DNA from: Geotoga petraea
GTDB lineage: Bacteria > Thermotogota > Thermotogae > Petrotogales > Petrotogaceae
NCBI RefSeq assembly: GCF_900102615.1
Contig: NZ_FMYV01000001.1
Span: 248,913-312,912 of the forward strand
Length of the DNA stretch: 64,000 nt
Direction: 5' to 3'
Shown here: piece after piece, positions 52,419 to 61,655 of the stretch
Layout: each line of letters begins with the position of its first letter
How positions within the stretch are numbered: position 1 is the stretch's first letter
Translations under genes and position numbers: made by a program
Notes under the pieces: model-generated
Databases searched by the model: none
What the model was told of the DNA's origin: nothing
Seen by the model: only the letters and a program-made list of their open reading frames with translations

Positions 52419-52462
52419 TAATTTATAAATTGATAAAAAAATGTTAATTTGGAGGAGATAAA

Positions 52463-54634
52463 ATGAAAATTTCTCAAAAGTATTTGGTAACTTTTTTACC
52501 CATACTTATAGTAGTAGTTATATTATTTATTTTTGTTTCGCAAAGCATTAGTTCTAATTCTTTAGAAACCAGTTATACAGAGGGGTTTGAAGCGACCATA
52601 TCCCTCAAAAAGCAGCTGCTAACAAATTATTTCAAAGATTATGAAAGATCCACAAAAATCATTGCTCAAGATCAAAATATAGTTTATTTTCTTGAAAGTG
52701 AAACAGATACATTTGAAGATGATACGGAAAAAGTTAGAGAAGTATTGAAAAAGTATTATATAGAAATGAATCCTCATCAACAAAATAATGAAATGATTTC
52801 TATTAAAGAAGTCCCAGAAAGCAACGAAGACCCAGATGCAAGTTATATATATTCATATGATTTTATGCACGAAAGTTTCCATAATTATTTTATTAATTTG
52901 GCCAATAATTACGGATACGAAGATCTGTTATTGATAGATAATAGTTACAACGTTATTTACTCAATTAATAAAACTGGTGAATTCACCATGAATGTTGAAG
53001 AATCTATGAAGGATACCCCCATATATACGTTAGTCCAAGCAATAGAAACTAAATCAAGCACTCAAACACATTTTCATGATTTTGAAAAATATCAATATTC
53101 TAATGAACCTTATGCATACTCTGGTACAGCTGTTTATCAAATGGATCAAAAGATTGGCTATTTAATTTTAAAAATTGGTAATGATAAGTTCAATGAACTT
53201 ATGTTGGATAATACAGGAATGGGAGAAACGGGAGAAACATATATAGTAAACAATGGAAATCTAATGGTTAGTAATTCTAGATTTTTAGAAGAAGGATTTT
53301 TAAATAAAAAAATAGAAACCAAACAAGTTAATGAAGCTTTAAATGGTTTAGAGGGAAATCTAATAAGCGAAAATTATAATTCAGAAAAAGTATTAACAGT
53401 TTATTCTCCGTTCAATTACAAAGAAATTGAATGGGCCTTGATTGGTGAAAAATCTTATAAAGAAGTAAATCAGCCTGTGCGCAATTTAATAAACCTTTTA
53501 CTCATTATAGGTGCGATAACTTTTATTGTTTCAATAACAATAGTATTAATAGCTTCAAATAGGATAGTAAAACCTCTATACGAATTGGTGAAAAAAATAA
53601 ATGAATTTGGTAAAGGAAATTTAAAAGTCAAATTCAATCCAAAAGGGAAAGATGAAATAGCTGAAATCACAAAATCATTAAAAGAAATGTCTGGAAATTT
53701 AAACAAATCTATTTCTTCAATTTTCAAGATTTCAAACATATTGAAAAGTTCTTCTATTGATCTTAAGAATTATAGTGAAGAATCAAACGAAATCTCTAAT
53801 AAATTAATGGATAAAGTTAGTGTAATTAGCGAAAATGCAGAAGACACTTCTTCTTCTGTTGAAGAAATAAATGCAAGTGTTGAAGAACTATCTTCGTCTG
53901 CTCAAAATGTATCTTCTACAGCTAATTTACTGTCTGAATCTGCACAAAACACGTCTGATTCAGCTGGACGTGGAAGAACAAAAATGCAATCTATAAAAGA
54001 AATGATAGAAAACGCAGTTGAAAATTCTCGAGAGACAAAAACAAAAGCAAACGAATTATCTGAAAAGGCAAAAAATATAGAAAATATTATAGAATCAATA
54101 GACCAAATAACAGAACAAACCAACTTATTAGCACTGAATGCTGCTATAGAAGCTGCAAGGGCGGGAGAAGCCGGAAAAGGTTTTGCTGTAGTAGCAGATG
54201 AAATAAGAAAGTTAGCAGTTGAGAGTAAAAATGCAACAGATAAAATTGCTGATATTCTAAAAGATCTCACATTAAGCAGTGACGAAGTTAACGATTATAC
54301 TGAGAGAACATCTGGTATAGTTGAAAAAATATCCAATTTCAACGTAGAAGTATCACAACAGTTTGAAGATATTTTTGACAAGGTTAATGATATTAATTCA
54401 AAAATAGAGAACATGACAGCAACTTCTCAAGAACAAAGTGCCAGTACTGAAGAAATGAGTTCTGCGATTGATAGAATATCTAAAACCGTAAGCGAAATAG
54501 CACAAAAAATAAACGATTCTTTTGAAGACATTAAACAACAAAACGACAGTTCAGAAAAAATAAGAAATTATTCAAAAGAGTTGGAAAAGTTATCTGAAGA
54601 TTTACAAGAAAACATAAATAAATTTGAAATATAA
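52463..54634 (+). CDS. Methyl-accepting chemotaxis protein
   Basis: This 723-residue chemoreceptor has a first membrane span ([20 protein letters not shown]), a large extracytoplasmic dCache-like sensor to about 345, a second span ([20 protein letters not shown]), HAMP ([20 protein letters not shown]) and the cytoplasmic coiled coil with the CheA/CheW-binding tip ([40 protein letters not shown]). The ligand is unknown. It has its own promoter and a strong terminator, with GGAGGAG as SD. Confidence 0.95.
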   Translation: MKISQKYLVTFLPILIVVVILFIFVSQSISSNSLETSYTEGFEATISLKKQLLTNYFKDYERSTKIIAQDQNIVYFLESETDTFEDDTEKVREVLKKYYIEMNPHQQNNEMISIKEVPESNEDPDASYIYSYDFMHESFHNYFINLANNYGYEDLLLIDNSYNVIYSINKTGEFTMNVEESMKDTPIYTLVQAIETKSSTQTHFHDFEKYQYSNEPYAYSGTAVYQMDQKIGYLILKIGNDKFNELMLDNTGMGETGETYIVNNGNLMVSNSRFLEEGFLNKKIETKQVNEALNGLEGNLISENYNSEKVLTVYSPFNYKEIEWALIGEKSYKEVNQPVRNLINLLLIIGAITFIVSITIVLIASNRIVKPLYELVKKINEFGKGNLKVKFNPKGKDEIAEITKSLKEMSGNLNKSISSIFKISNILKSSSIDLKNYSEESNEISNKLMDKVSVISENAEDTSSSVEEINASVEELSSSAQNVSSTANLLSESAQNTSDSAGRGRTKMQSIKEMIENAVENSRETKTKANELSEKAKNIENIIESIDQITEQTNLLALNAAIEAARAGEAGKGFAVVADEIRKLAVESKNATDKIADILKDLTLSSDEVNDYTERTSGIVEKISNFNVEVSQQFEDIFDKVNDINSKIENMTATSQEQSASTEEMSSAIDRISKTVSEIAQKINDSFEDIKQQNDSSEKIRNYSKELEKLSEDLQENINKFEI

Positions 54635-54640
54635 AAAGAA

Positions 54641-54670
54641 AAAGTCACTTGATTATCAAGTGACTTTTTT
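54641..54670. terminator. Bidirectional terminator between the chemoreceptor and tRNA-Val
   Basis: AAAGTCACTTGA (54641-54652) pairs with TCAAGTGACTTT (54656-54667) around TTA, with T6 on plus. On the minus strand it starts right after the CCA of tRNA-Val and is followed by T5, so it ends both transcripts. Confidence 0.9.
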
Positions 54671-54744
54671 GGTGGGTCTAGTAGGGATTGAACCTACGAC
54701 CTATTCCACGTCAAGGAAGCGCTCTCCCGCTGAGCTATAGACCC
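54670..54744 (-). tRNA. tRNA-Val (anticodon GAC)
   Basis: This 75-base tRNA, with CCA encoded, has acceptor GGGTCTA/TAGACCC fully paired, anticodon loop TTGACGT and T arm GTAGG-TTCAATC-CCTAC. The anticodon stem CTTCC/GGAAT has an unpaired C27-U43 at its outer end. It is convergent with the chemoreceptor gene. Confidence 0.93.
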
Positions 54745-54754
54745 AATATAAAAA

Positions 54755-54783
54755 AGTATATCATAAAGAAACTTATTCGTCAA
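54755..54783 (-). promoter_or_regulatory. Promoter of tRNA-Val
   Basis: On the minus strand TTGACG (54783-54778), a 17-base spacer and TATACT (54760-54755) preceded by TGA (extended -10). It ends 10 bases before the tRNA 5' end. Confidence 0.85.
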
Positions 54784-54794
54784 TATTTATAAAT

Positions 54795-54810
54795 ATGAAA
54801 AATATTTCAT
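54795..54810 (+). promoter_or_regulatory. ATGAA-N6-TTCAT operator-like site upstream of the opp operon
   Basis: Inverted repeat ATGAA-AAATAT-TTCAT; the symmetry extends into flanking TTTATAAAT and ATTTATAAA. It lies 233 bases before the binding-protein gene, 51 bases before the first predicted promoter, and 12 bases behind the tRNA-Val -35. Confidence 0.55.
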
Positions 54811-54861
54811 GATTTATAAATCTAATTAACTTTAATTATCTTAAATGTTTAATGGACAAAG

Positions 54862-54968
54862 TTGATTTATTTTTTATTATGATATACAATGTATTCTGTT
54901 AATTAAAAAGAAATATTACAATCTGCTATATTAACATACTTGCTTTTTTAGAAATATTATGATAAAAT
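54862..54968 (+). promoter_or_regulatory. Two tandem promoters of the opp operon
   Basis: P1: TTGATT (54862-54867), 17 bases, TACAAT (54885-54890). P2: TTGCTT (54940-54945), 17 bases, TAAAAT (54963-54968) preceded by TGA as an extended -10. The 259-base gap between tRNA-Val and the first opp gene holds nothing else that I can identify apart from the upstream inverted repeat. Confidence 0.55.
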
Positions 54969-55042
54969 TTTTCTGTAGCTGAAAATAAGCAAAGATATTC
55001 TTTTTAATAAAAAAATTCATAACTTCATAAGGGGGGAAAAGA

Positions 55043-56908
55043 ATGAAGAAGATCTTAGTGGTATTATTTGTTTTATCAGCTTTGGTTTTTTCTTTTGCAG
55101 AAATACCAAATTCTGATACAATTATTAAAAGAGAGATTGGTGAACCAGAAACATTGGATCCAGCATATGCATATGACACAGCTAGTGGAGAAGTTATTTT
55201 TAATATTGCAGATAACTTAATTGCTTATGACGGTGAAGCATTAGACAAATTTGTTCCTATGCTTTCTACAGTAGTTCCTACAGTAGAAAATGGTTATTTA
55301 AGTGAAGATGGTTTAACTTACACTTTTGTTATTAGAGAAGGAGTAAAATTTCATAATGGAAATGATTTAACTCCTGAAGATGTTGAATATTCATTTGAAA
55401 GAAACATGTTAGCATCTCAATTTGGTGGACCTACATGGATGTATCTTGAACCATTAACTGGATATCAATATTTAGAACAATCAGTTCCTGAATTTATTGG
55501 TGTTGGAAAATGGGCAGATCTTTTCAATGAAGATGGCACATTAAAAGAAGAATACAGAGAAGATATGATTGCTTTCTATGAAGAAGTAATTGATCCTGCT
55601 GTAGAAGTAAACGGAAATGAAGTTACATTCAATTTAGCAATTCCTTATGGTCCTTTTTTAAACGTTCTTGCTCATTTTTCAGCATGGTCAGTTATCATTG
55701 ATAAAGAATGGTCAATTGAACAAGGTGCATGGGACGGAAATCCAGACGGATGGTGGAAATGGCATAATTTAAGAACTGAAGATGCAGCATTTTATGACAA
55801 TTTAATGGGTACAGGTCCATACGAATTAGTAGAATGGGACAGAACACAACAACAAGTTATCTTGAAAAGAAACGATAACTACTGGAGAGAACCAGCTCCT
55901 GTTGAAAATGTTGTTCTTAGAACAATAACTGAATGGCCTACTGCTAAAACTGCATTTGAAGCTGGGGATGTTGATATTATGACTCCTGACCAACAGTATA
56001 TGTCTCAATTAAGAGGAAGAGAAGACGAAGGTATTATCACAGTTGAAGGGTTAACAACAATTAGTACGGACGTTATTGGATTTATTTGGGAAATAAATCC
56101 AGATTCTAAATATATTGGCTCAGGAAGATTAGACGGAGAAGGTATTCCTACCAACTTCTTTGCTGATGAAAATGTTAGAAAAGGATTTCAGCATGCTTTT
56201 AGCTACGACGCTTATATAGCAAGTGTATTGGAAGGACAAGCTATTCAACCTGTAAGTGCCTTGCCAAAAGGATTATTAGGTTATAGTGATGACATAGACA
56301 AACCATCATTTGATGCAAATGCTGCTACTAACTATTTTAGAAGAGCATTCAATGGTCAATTATGGAACAGAGGCTTTAAAATGACACTTGTTTATAATTC
56401 CGGTAACGATGCAAGACAAGCTGCTATGGAAATCTTAAGAGATAATTTAGCACAAATAAATCCTAGATTCCAAGTTGAAGTTAGAGGAGTTCAATGGCCA
56501 GATTATGTTGCTTCAAGAAGATCATACACTAACCCAACTAACTTCTTTTCATGGTTAGCAGATTATCCAGATCCACATAACTTTATTTCAACTTATTACA
56601 ATTCAGACAGCGGATACTATGCTGCTTACATGGGAGATTCATATGCAAGATTTGCAAGTTTACCACAACCTGAATTTGGTGGTGTTTCCTTAAACGATTA
56701 CATAATGATGGCGTTAGAAGAATCAAATACACAAAAAAGAGCTATGATGTATGAAAAAATCTCTGAATTTGCTGTAGATCACGCTATAAATTTACCAGTT
56801 GCTCAAGGGTTGGCAAGAAAAGCTTATAGAGATTGGTTAAAAGGTTGGGAAAGAAACCCAATGCAAGGTAGTAGCGATTACTTCTATATTTTATCAAAAG
56901 AAGAATAA
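55043..56908 (+). CDS. Peptide ABC transporter, substrate-binding protein (family 5)
   Basis: This 621-residue extracytoplasmic binding protein has signal peptide MKKILVVLFVLSALVFSFA and a signal peptidase I-type site before EIPNSD, with no lipobox cysteine. SBP_bac_5 features are GEPETLDPAYAYDT, YTFVIREGVKFHNGNDLTPE then DVEYSFER, GTGPYELVEWDRTQQQVIL and NDNYWRE. It binds peptides, or possibly sugars as some Thermotogota members do; peptides fit the surrounding genes. It is first in the operon with AAGGGGGG as SD. Confidence 0.92.
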   Translation: MKKILVVLFVLSALVFSFAEIPNSDTIIKREIGEPETLDPAYAYDTASGEVIFNIADNLIAYDGEALDKFVPMLSTVVPTVENGYLSEDGLTYTFVIREGVKFHNGNDLTPEDVEYSFERNMLASQFGGPTWMYLEPLTGYQYLEQSVPEFIGVGKWADLFNEDGTLKEEYREDMIAFYEEVIDPAVEVNGNEVTFNLAIPYGPFLNVLAHFSAWSVIIDKEWSIEQGAWDGNPDGWWKWHNLRTEDAAFYDNLMGTGPYELVEWDRTQQQVILKRNDNYWREPAPVENVVLRTITEWPTAKTAFEAGDVDIMTPDQQYMSQLRGREDEGIITVEGLTTISTDVIGFIWEINPDSKYIGSGRLDGEGIPTNFFADENVRKGFQHAFSYDAYIASVLEGQAIQPVSALPKGLLGYSDDIDKPSFDANAATNYFRRAFNGQLWNRGFKMTLVYNSGNDARQAAMEILRDNLAQINPRFQVEVRGVQWPDYVASRRSYTNPTNFFSWLADYPDPHNFISTYYNSDSGYYAAYMGDSYARFASLPQPEFGGVSLNDYIMMALEESNTQKRAMMYEKISEFAVDHAINLPVAQGLARKAYRDWLKGWERNPMQGSSDYFYILSKEE

Positions 56909-56944
56909 TATCATTAAACTAAAATTATTTAAAAACTAAATATC

Positions 56945-56983
56945 AGAGGGGGGACGCTTAGAAGCGTCTACCCTCTTATTTTT
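56945..56983 (+). terminator. Attenuating hairpin between binding-protein and permease genes
   Basis: AGAGGG (56945-56950) with CCCTCT (56971-56976) and GACGCTT (56953-56959) with AAGCGTC (56962-56968) form a 13-bp two-part stem with a GG/TA internal loop, followed by TATTTTTA. The permease SD follows at once. It likely gives less permease than binding protein by partial termination or 3'-end protection. Confidence 0.75.
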
Positions 56984-57001
56984 ATGTGGAGGTGAACTTT
57001 T

Positions 57002-58039
57002 TTGACTGCCTACATAATAAGAAGACTATTGTTATTACCTTTGATAATTTTTGGGGTAACATTAATAGTTTTCAGCATGATGCAATTATTAGGTACAGAT
57101 AAACTGGTTACAGCTTATATACCTCAGTCTCAAATTGATAGAATGACTGATGAACAGATTGAAAGTGTAAAAGAAAGATATGGGTTAAATGATCCTTTGC
57201 CTCTAAGGTATATTAATTGGCTAGGAAAAACTTTATCTGGTGACTTAGGTTGGTCTATTGTTGGTAAACAACCAACTTTAACAGCTATTTTACAAAGGGT
57301 TCCTTATACAATTGAATTGGCATTATATGCAATCGTGCCCATTATATTTGTTGGTATTTGGCTAGGAATAAAATCTGCAGTAAACCATAATTCTTTTATA
57401 GACAATTTCATAAGGATTTTTGCTTTAGTTGGTTATTCCTTACCAGATTTTGTTTTTGGATTAATAATTTTAATGATTTTTTATGGAGTTTTAGGGTGGT
57501 TTCCACCGGGTAATTTATCTTTATGGGCTGATCAAGCAGTTTCATCAGATTCTTTCAATACAATAACTCATTTAATATCTATTGATGCACTTTTAAATGG
57601 TAGATTCGATATATTTTGGGATGCATTAAGGCATATTATCGCTCCTGTTATAACTCTTGCATATTTATGGTGGGCATTCTTATTAAGAATTACCAGATCA
57701 GCCATGCTTGAAGTCATGAAAAAAGATTACATTAGAACAGCAAGGGCAAAAGGATTATCTGAAAAAGTTGTAATCAATAAACATGCAAGAAGAAATGCAT
57801 TAATTCCGGTTACAACGGTTGCTGGTTCCATGATTATTGGACTGTTCATAGGTACAGTTTTTGTCGAAACCATATTTAACAGAACAGGTTTAGGAAGATT
57901 TGTTGCTGATGCTGCAACCCAGTTAGATTATTCGTCAATAATGGGAAGTCTTCTTTTTTATTCAATGATTCTTGTAATTGGAAATCTTATAATTGATATT
58001 TTATATGCAGTTATAGATCCAAGAATTAGACTTGAGTGA
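57002..58039 (+). CDS. Peptide ABC transporter permease, OppB/DppB type
   Basis: This 345-residue inner-membrane subunit has six spans. It starts MTAYIIRRLLLLPLIIFGVT, and the EAA loop (YIRTARAKGLSEKVVINKHA, then RRNALIPV) contacts the ATPase. The TTG start at 57002 follows GGAGGTGAAC. It is coupled to the other permease 11 bases downstream. Confidence 0.94.
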   Translation: MTAYIIRRLLLLPLIIFGVTLIVFSMMQLLGTDKLVTAYIPQSQIDRMTDEQIESVKERYGLNDPLPLRYINWLGKTLSGDLGWSIVGKQPTLTAILQRVPYTIELALYAIVPIIFVGIWLGIKSAVNHNSFIDNFIRIFALVGYSLPDFVFGLIILMIFYGVLGWFPPGNLSLWADQAVSSDSFNTITHLISIDALLNGRFDIFWDALRHIIAPVITLAYLWWAFLLRITRSAMLEVMKKDYIRTARAKGLSEKVVINKHARRNALIPVTTVAGSMIIGLFIGTVFVETIFNRTGLGRFVADAATQLDYSSIMGSLLFYSMILVIGNLIIDILYAVIDPRIRLE

Positions 58040-58050
58040 GGTGAATATTT

Positions 58051-59382
58051 GTGAATAAAGAAGAGCTCAAAAGAACGCTGAAAAAATTATTTGGAAATAC
58101 TGGGGCTATAATAGGGTTCATTTTATTAGGATTCTTTATAGTTATTGCAATTATTGCTCCTTATATTGCTCCACCAGATATTCCTCAAGATATGGACCTT
58201 GAACAAGCAAATAAACTTATAGAAGATTACGAACCTTCTAATAAAGAAGAGATATTATCAGCTTTCGAAAGTTTTCAACAGTTTAATTTAGGATTTTATA
58301 TGCAAGATTATCCTATAGTTAAAGAAGTTTATGAATCTTTAAAAGAATTTGACAAAGGAAATATTTCGTTAGAGGAAGCTAAGATGAGTTTACAAAAATT
58401 GACAAACTATTATATTGTAGACATATCTTTATTAGAGCAAATAGAAACTGATCCTAATGCAGTTATTTCTGATGTTGAAAAAGTTTATAAAAAATATAAG
58501 GATTATAATGAAAAGGGAAAAGTAGTAAAAGAAGAATTAGAAGAACTAAGGACTTTAGAAGGCGATGATTTTTTAAAAAAAGCAAAATCAATGTATAATG
58601 ATTTTCATGATTTTTATATTGATAGTATAGATTTCGATCCTTTTATCATGCCAAAAGAATCCTTAGAAAATGCCCCTCAACCACCTTCAAGAGAATATCC
58701 TTTTGGTTTATCAAATGGAAGAAATATTTATTATGGCGTAGTATGGGGTACGAGAACTGCTTTTCAAATTGGTTTTTCAGTAGTTGCTTTTGCAACGTTT
58801 GTTGGCCTTTTAGTAGGATCAATAGCTGCGTACTTTGGTGGTTGGGTTGACGAAATATTGATGAGAATAACTGATATATTTCTAAGTATTCCTTTTATTT
58901 TGTCTGCTATGGTATTGACAACGGTATTAGGAACAGGAATAGATAAAGTCATGATAGCTATGATGACTTTTACCTGGATGTCTACAGCAAGACTTATAAG
59001 GGGAAATATTCTTCAAGCCAAAAATGAACAATATGTACTTGCTGCTCGAGCCTTAGGAGTCCCTGATTGGAAAATTATCATAGTTCATATATTACCTAAT
59101 ACTATTTTCCCAGTTATTATTCAAGCTACTATGAGAATAGGTACAATGGTTATTACTGCTTCTGGATTGAGCTTTTTAGGTTTAGGTGCTCCACAGGGCT
59201 ATGCTGATTGGGGTTCTATTTTATCGTTTGCCAGAAACTGGATGCTTGGTGGAGGAGAAAATGCTTTTCAATATTGGTACACTATAGTATTCCCAGGTAC
59301 TGCAATGGTTCTATTCGTTTTAGGGTGGAATTTAGTTGGCGATGCACTAAGAGATATATTTGACCCTAAAAATAGAATGTGA
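58051..59382 (+). CDS. Peptide ABC transporter permease, OppC/DppC type, with a 150-residue insertion
   Basis: This second permease has 443 residues, against about 280-340 usually. The first span is at 16-38. Residues about 46-200 form a charged, helical extra segment (EQANKLIEDYEPSNKEEILS; KEELEELRTLEGDDFLKKAK) that replaces the short periplasmic linker. The usual FGTDxxGRD motif appears as YPFGLSNGRNIYYGVVWGTR (216-235). EAA loop AARALGVPDWKIIIVHILPN is at 331-350. The GTG start follows GAGGTGA. Confidence 0.92.
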   Translation: MNKEELKRTLKKLFGNTGAIIGFILLGFFIVIAIIAPYIAPPDIPQDMDLEQANKLIEDYEPSNKEEILSAFESFQQFNLGFYMQDYPIVKEVYESLKEFDKGNISLEEAKMSLQKLTNYYIVDISLLEQIETDPNAVISDVEKVYKKYKDYNEKGKVVKEELEELRTLEGDDFLKKAKSMYNDFHDFYIDSIDFDPFIMPKESLENAPQPPSREYPFGLSNGRNIYYGVVWGTRTAFQIGFSVVAFATFVGLLVGSIAAYFGGWVDEILMRITDIFLSIPFILSAMVLTTVLGTGIDKVMIAMMTFTWMSTARLIRGNILQAKNEQYVLAARALGVPDWKIIIVHILPNTIFPVIIQATMRIGTMVITASGLSFLGLGAPQGYADWGSILSFARNWMLGGGENAFQYWYTIVFPGTAMVLFVLGWNLVGDALRDIFDPKNRM

Positions 59383-59393
59383 GGTGGAAATAA

Positions 59394-60425
59394 TTGAATA
59401 CAAAAAATAAAAAAGCAGAACCTTTGTTAAAAATAGAAAATTTAAAAACATATTTTAGAACTGAAGATGGAATTGTAAAAGCTGTCAATGGGATGGATTT
59501 TGAACTATATCCTGGTGAAACTTTGGCAATTGTTGGGGAATCAGGTTCAGGTAAATCTGTTACTTCATTAAGCCTTATGCACCTTTTAGACGAAAATGGT
59601 TTTATACCAGAAGGGAAAATTATATATAAGGGCCAAGATATTACCAAACTTTCTCAAAATAAGATGAGGAAAGTTAGGGGTAATGAAATATCTATGATAT
59701 TCCAAGAGCCTATGACAGCTTTGAATCCTGTTTATACTATTGGCGAACAAATAATGGAAATGATCAAACTTCACTTAAAAATGAATGAAAAAGAAGCTAG
59801 AGCTAGAGCAGTTGATTTACTTCAAAAAGTTGGAATTCCAGAACCAGCAAAAAGAATAGAACAATACCCTCATGAATTATCTGGTGGAATGAGACAAAGG
59901 GCTATGATTGCAATGGCTTTATCTTGTGATCCTTCGGTACTAATAGCTGACGAACCTACAACAGCGCTCGATGTAACCATTCAAGCACAAATTTTAGAAT
60001 TAATGAATAAATTACAAGATGATTATGGTATGGCAATAATATTTATTACTCATGATTTAGGAGTAGTTGCAGAAATGTCAGATAGAGCTATTGTAATGTA
60101 TGGTGGAGAAATATTTGAAAAGGGAGATATAGTAGATATTTTCAAAAAGCCAAGAAATCCTTATACATGGGGACTCATGAATTCAATTCCAAGAATAGAT
60201 GTTGAAAAAGAAAAATTATGGGCAATTCCCGGATCCGTTCCAAGCGCTATGAACTTTCCAAAGGGGTGTAAATTTGCTAATAGATGTTTTTTAGCTACTG
60301 AAAAATGTGAGAATGACGAACCAGAATTAAAAGAAGTTGGGAAAAATCATTTATCAAGATGTTTCTATGTTGACAAATTAGTAGAAGAAATTGATAAAGT
60401 AAAGGCCGGTGAATCAAATGGATAA
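59394..60425 (+). CDS. Peptide ABC transporter ATP-binding protein, OppD/DppD type
   Basis: This 343-residue cytoplasmic ATPase has Walker A GESGSGKS, Q-loop MIFQEPMTALNP, signature LSGGMRQRAMIAMAL, Walker B VLIADEPTTALD and the C-terminal oligopeptide-transporter domain with cysteines (CKFANRCFLATEKC) that can hold an iron-sulfur cluster in some homologues. The start is TTG at 59394 after GAGGTGG. It overlaps oppF by 8 bases. Confidence 0.94.
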   Translation: MNTKNKKAEPLLKIENLKTYFRTEDGIVKAVNGMDFELYPGETLAIVGESGSGKSVTSLSLMHLLDENGFIPEGKIIYKGQDITKLSQNKMRKVRGNEISMIFQEPMTALNPVYTIGEQIMEMIKLHLKMNEKEARARAVDLLQKVGIPEPAKRIEQYPHELSGGMRQRAMIAMALSCDPSVLIADEPTTALDVTIQAQILELMNKLQDDYGMAIIFITHDLGVVAEMSDRAIVMYGGEIFEKGDIVDIFKKPRNPYTWGLMNSIPRIDVEKEKLWAIPGSVPSAMNFPKGCKFANRCFLATEKCENDEPELKEVGKNHLSRCFYVDKLVEEIDKVKAGESNG

Positions 60426-61593
60426 AAAAACGCCATTACTTGAAGTAGAAAATATGAAAAAATATTTCCCTGTTAGAGCAGGTGTTTTTAAAAGAGTAGT
60501 GAACCAAGTTCAAGCTGTTGATGACATTTCTTTTAAAGTGAATTATGGTGAAACACTTGGTTTGGTTGGAGAATCTGGTTGTGGTAAAAGTACAACTGGC
60601 TTGTCAATTCTTAGGCTAATTAATCCAACAGCAGGAAGAATTATGATAGAAGGAGTGGATTCCACTCCCTGGTATATGAACGGAAGAGAAGCAAAGAAGT
60701 ATATAAAAGAAACATATGAAAATAAATTTGAACAAATGTTGTTGGAATTTAAAACTGAGGATGAGGTAATTAAGAATTTAGAAAAAGAAATAGATAAAAA
60801 AATGGCAAAAATATATTTTGAGCACGGATATTCTGGTTTAAAAAAGGAATTATTAACCGATTTAAAAGAAAAAAGAAAATTTTTTAGAAAAGATGCTCAA
60901 ATAATATTCCAAGATCCTTATTCTTCTCTTAACCCAAGGATGAGAATAAAAAACATAATAGGTGAAGGAATAAAAACGCATAATATAGCAAAAGGAAAAG
61001 AAGTAAATGATATCGTTGCGGACTTACTTGAAAAGGTTGGACTTTCTTCTGAATACTTGTATAGATATCCACATCAATTTTCAGGAGGTCAAAGACAAAG
61101 AGTTGGGATTGCCAGAGCATTAGCATTAAATCCTAAAATGATTGTTTCCGACGAAGCTGTTTCTGCACTTGATGTTTCGGTACAATCACAGGTTATAAAT
61201 TTGATGGATGATCTAAGGGATCAATTTAATTTAACTTATATATTTATAGCCCATGATTTGGCTGTTGTAAAACATATAAGTGATAGAATAGCTGTTATGT
61301 ATTTGGGTAAAATTGTTGAAATAACGGGGAAAAAGAAATTATTTGAAAATCCGTTACATCCTTATACAGTATCATTAATGTCGGCTATTCCTGTTCCGGA
61401 TCCAGAAAACAAATCAAAAAGAATTATTTTGCAGGGTGACGTTCCAAGCCCATTAAACCCACCAACTGGTTGTAGGTTTCATACAAGGTGTCCTATTGCA
61501 AAAGAAATTTGTTCTAAAGAAGAACCACCATTAAAAGAATTAGAAGATGGGCATCATGTAGCTTGTCACTTCGCTGGTGATTTCAAAGGTTAA
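60418..61593 (+). CDS. Peptide ABC transporter ATP-binding protein, OppF/DppF type, with insertion
   Basis: This 391-residue second ATPase has Walker A GESGCGKST (51-59), Q-loop IIFQDPYSSLNP (162-173), signature FSGGQRQRVGIARAL (221-235) and Walker B MIVSDEAVSALD (241-252). Walker A to Q-loop is about 60 residues longer than in usual OppF because of a helical insertion near 85-155 (GREAKKYIKETYENKFEQML; LKKELLTDLKEKRKFFRKDA). ATG 60418 is preferred over GTG 60409. A C-terminal cysteine motif (CRFHTRCPIAKEIC) is present. It is last in the operon. Confidence 0.93.
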   Translation: MDKKTPLLEVENMKKYFPVRAGVFKRVVNQVQAVDDISFKVNYGETLGLVGESGCGKSTTGLSILRLINPTAGRIMIEGVDSTPWYMNGREAKKYIKETYENKFEQMLLEFKTEDEVIKNLEKEIDKKMAKIYFEHGYSGLKKELLTDLKEKRKFFRKDAQIIFQDPYSSLNPRMRIKNIIGEGIKTHNIAKGKEVNDIVADLLEKVGLSSEYLYRYPHQFSGGQRQRVGIARALALNPKMIVSDEAVSALDVSVQSQVINLMDDLRDQFNLTYIFIAHDLAVVKHISDRIAVMYLGKIVEITGKKKLFENPLHPYTVSLMSAIPVPDPENKSKRIILQGDVPSPLNPPTGCRFHTRCPIAKEICSKEEPPLKELEDGHHVACHFAGDFKG

Positions 61594-61601
61594 TTATTTA
61601 T

Positions 61602-61630
61602 AAAAAGTCGGCTGAAAAGCCGACTTTTTT
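61602..61630 (+). terminator. Terminator of the opp operon
   Basis: AGTCGGCT (61606-61613) pairs with AGCCGACT (61618-61625) around GAAA, extended by A/T pairs and followed by five more T residues. Confidence 0.92.
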
Positions 61631-61638
61631 GTTATAAT
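61630..61638 (+). promoter_or_regulatory. Extended -10 promoter of the ECF sigma factor gene
   Basis: TGTTATAAT: TGn plus exact TATAAT (61633-61638), starting in the T-tract of the opp terminator. The start codon is at 61656, so the leader would be only about 10 bases, with the SD near the very 5' end. Confidence 0.55.
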
Positions 61639-61655
61639 TGATTAGGAGGGAAACA

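Noticed and set aside
54811-55042. Small RNA gene between tRNA-Val and the opp operon
   Set aside because: The gap has promoter-like elements but no terminator hairpin before the opp genes, so it is better explained as an operon leader.
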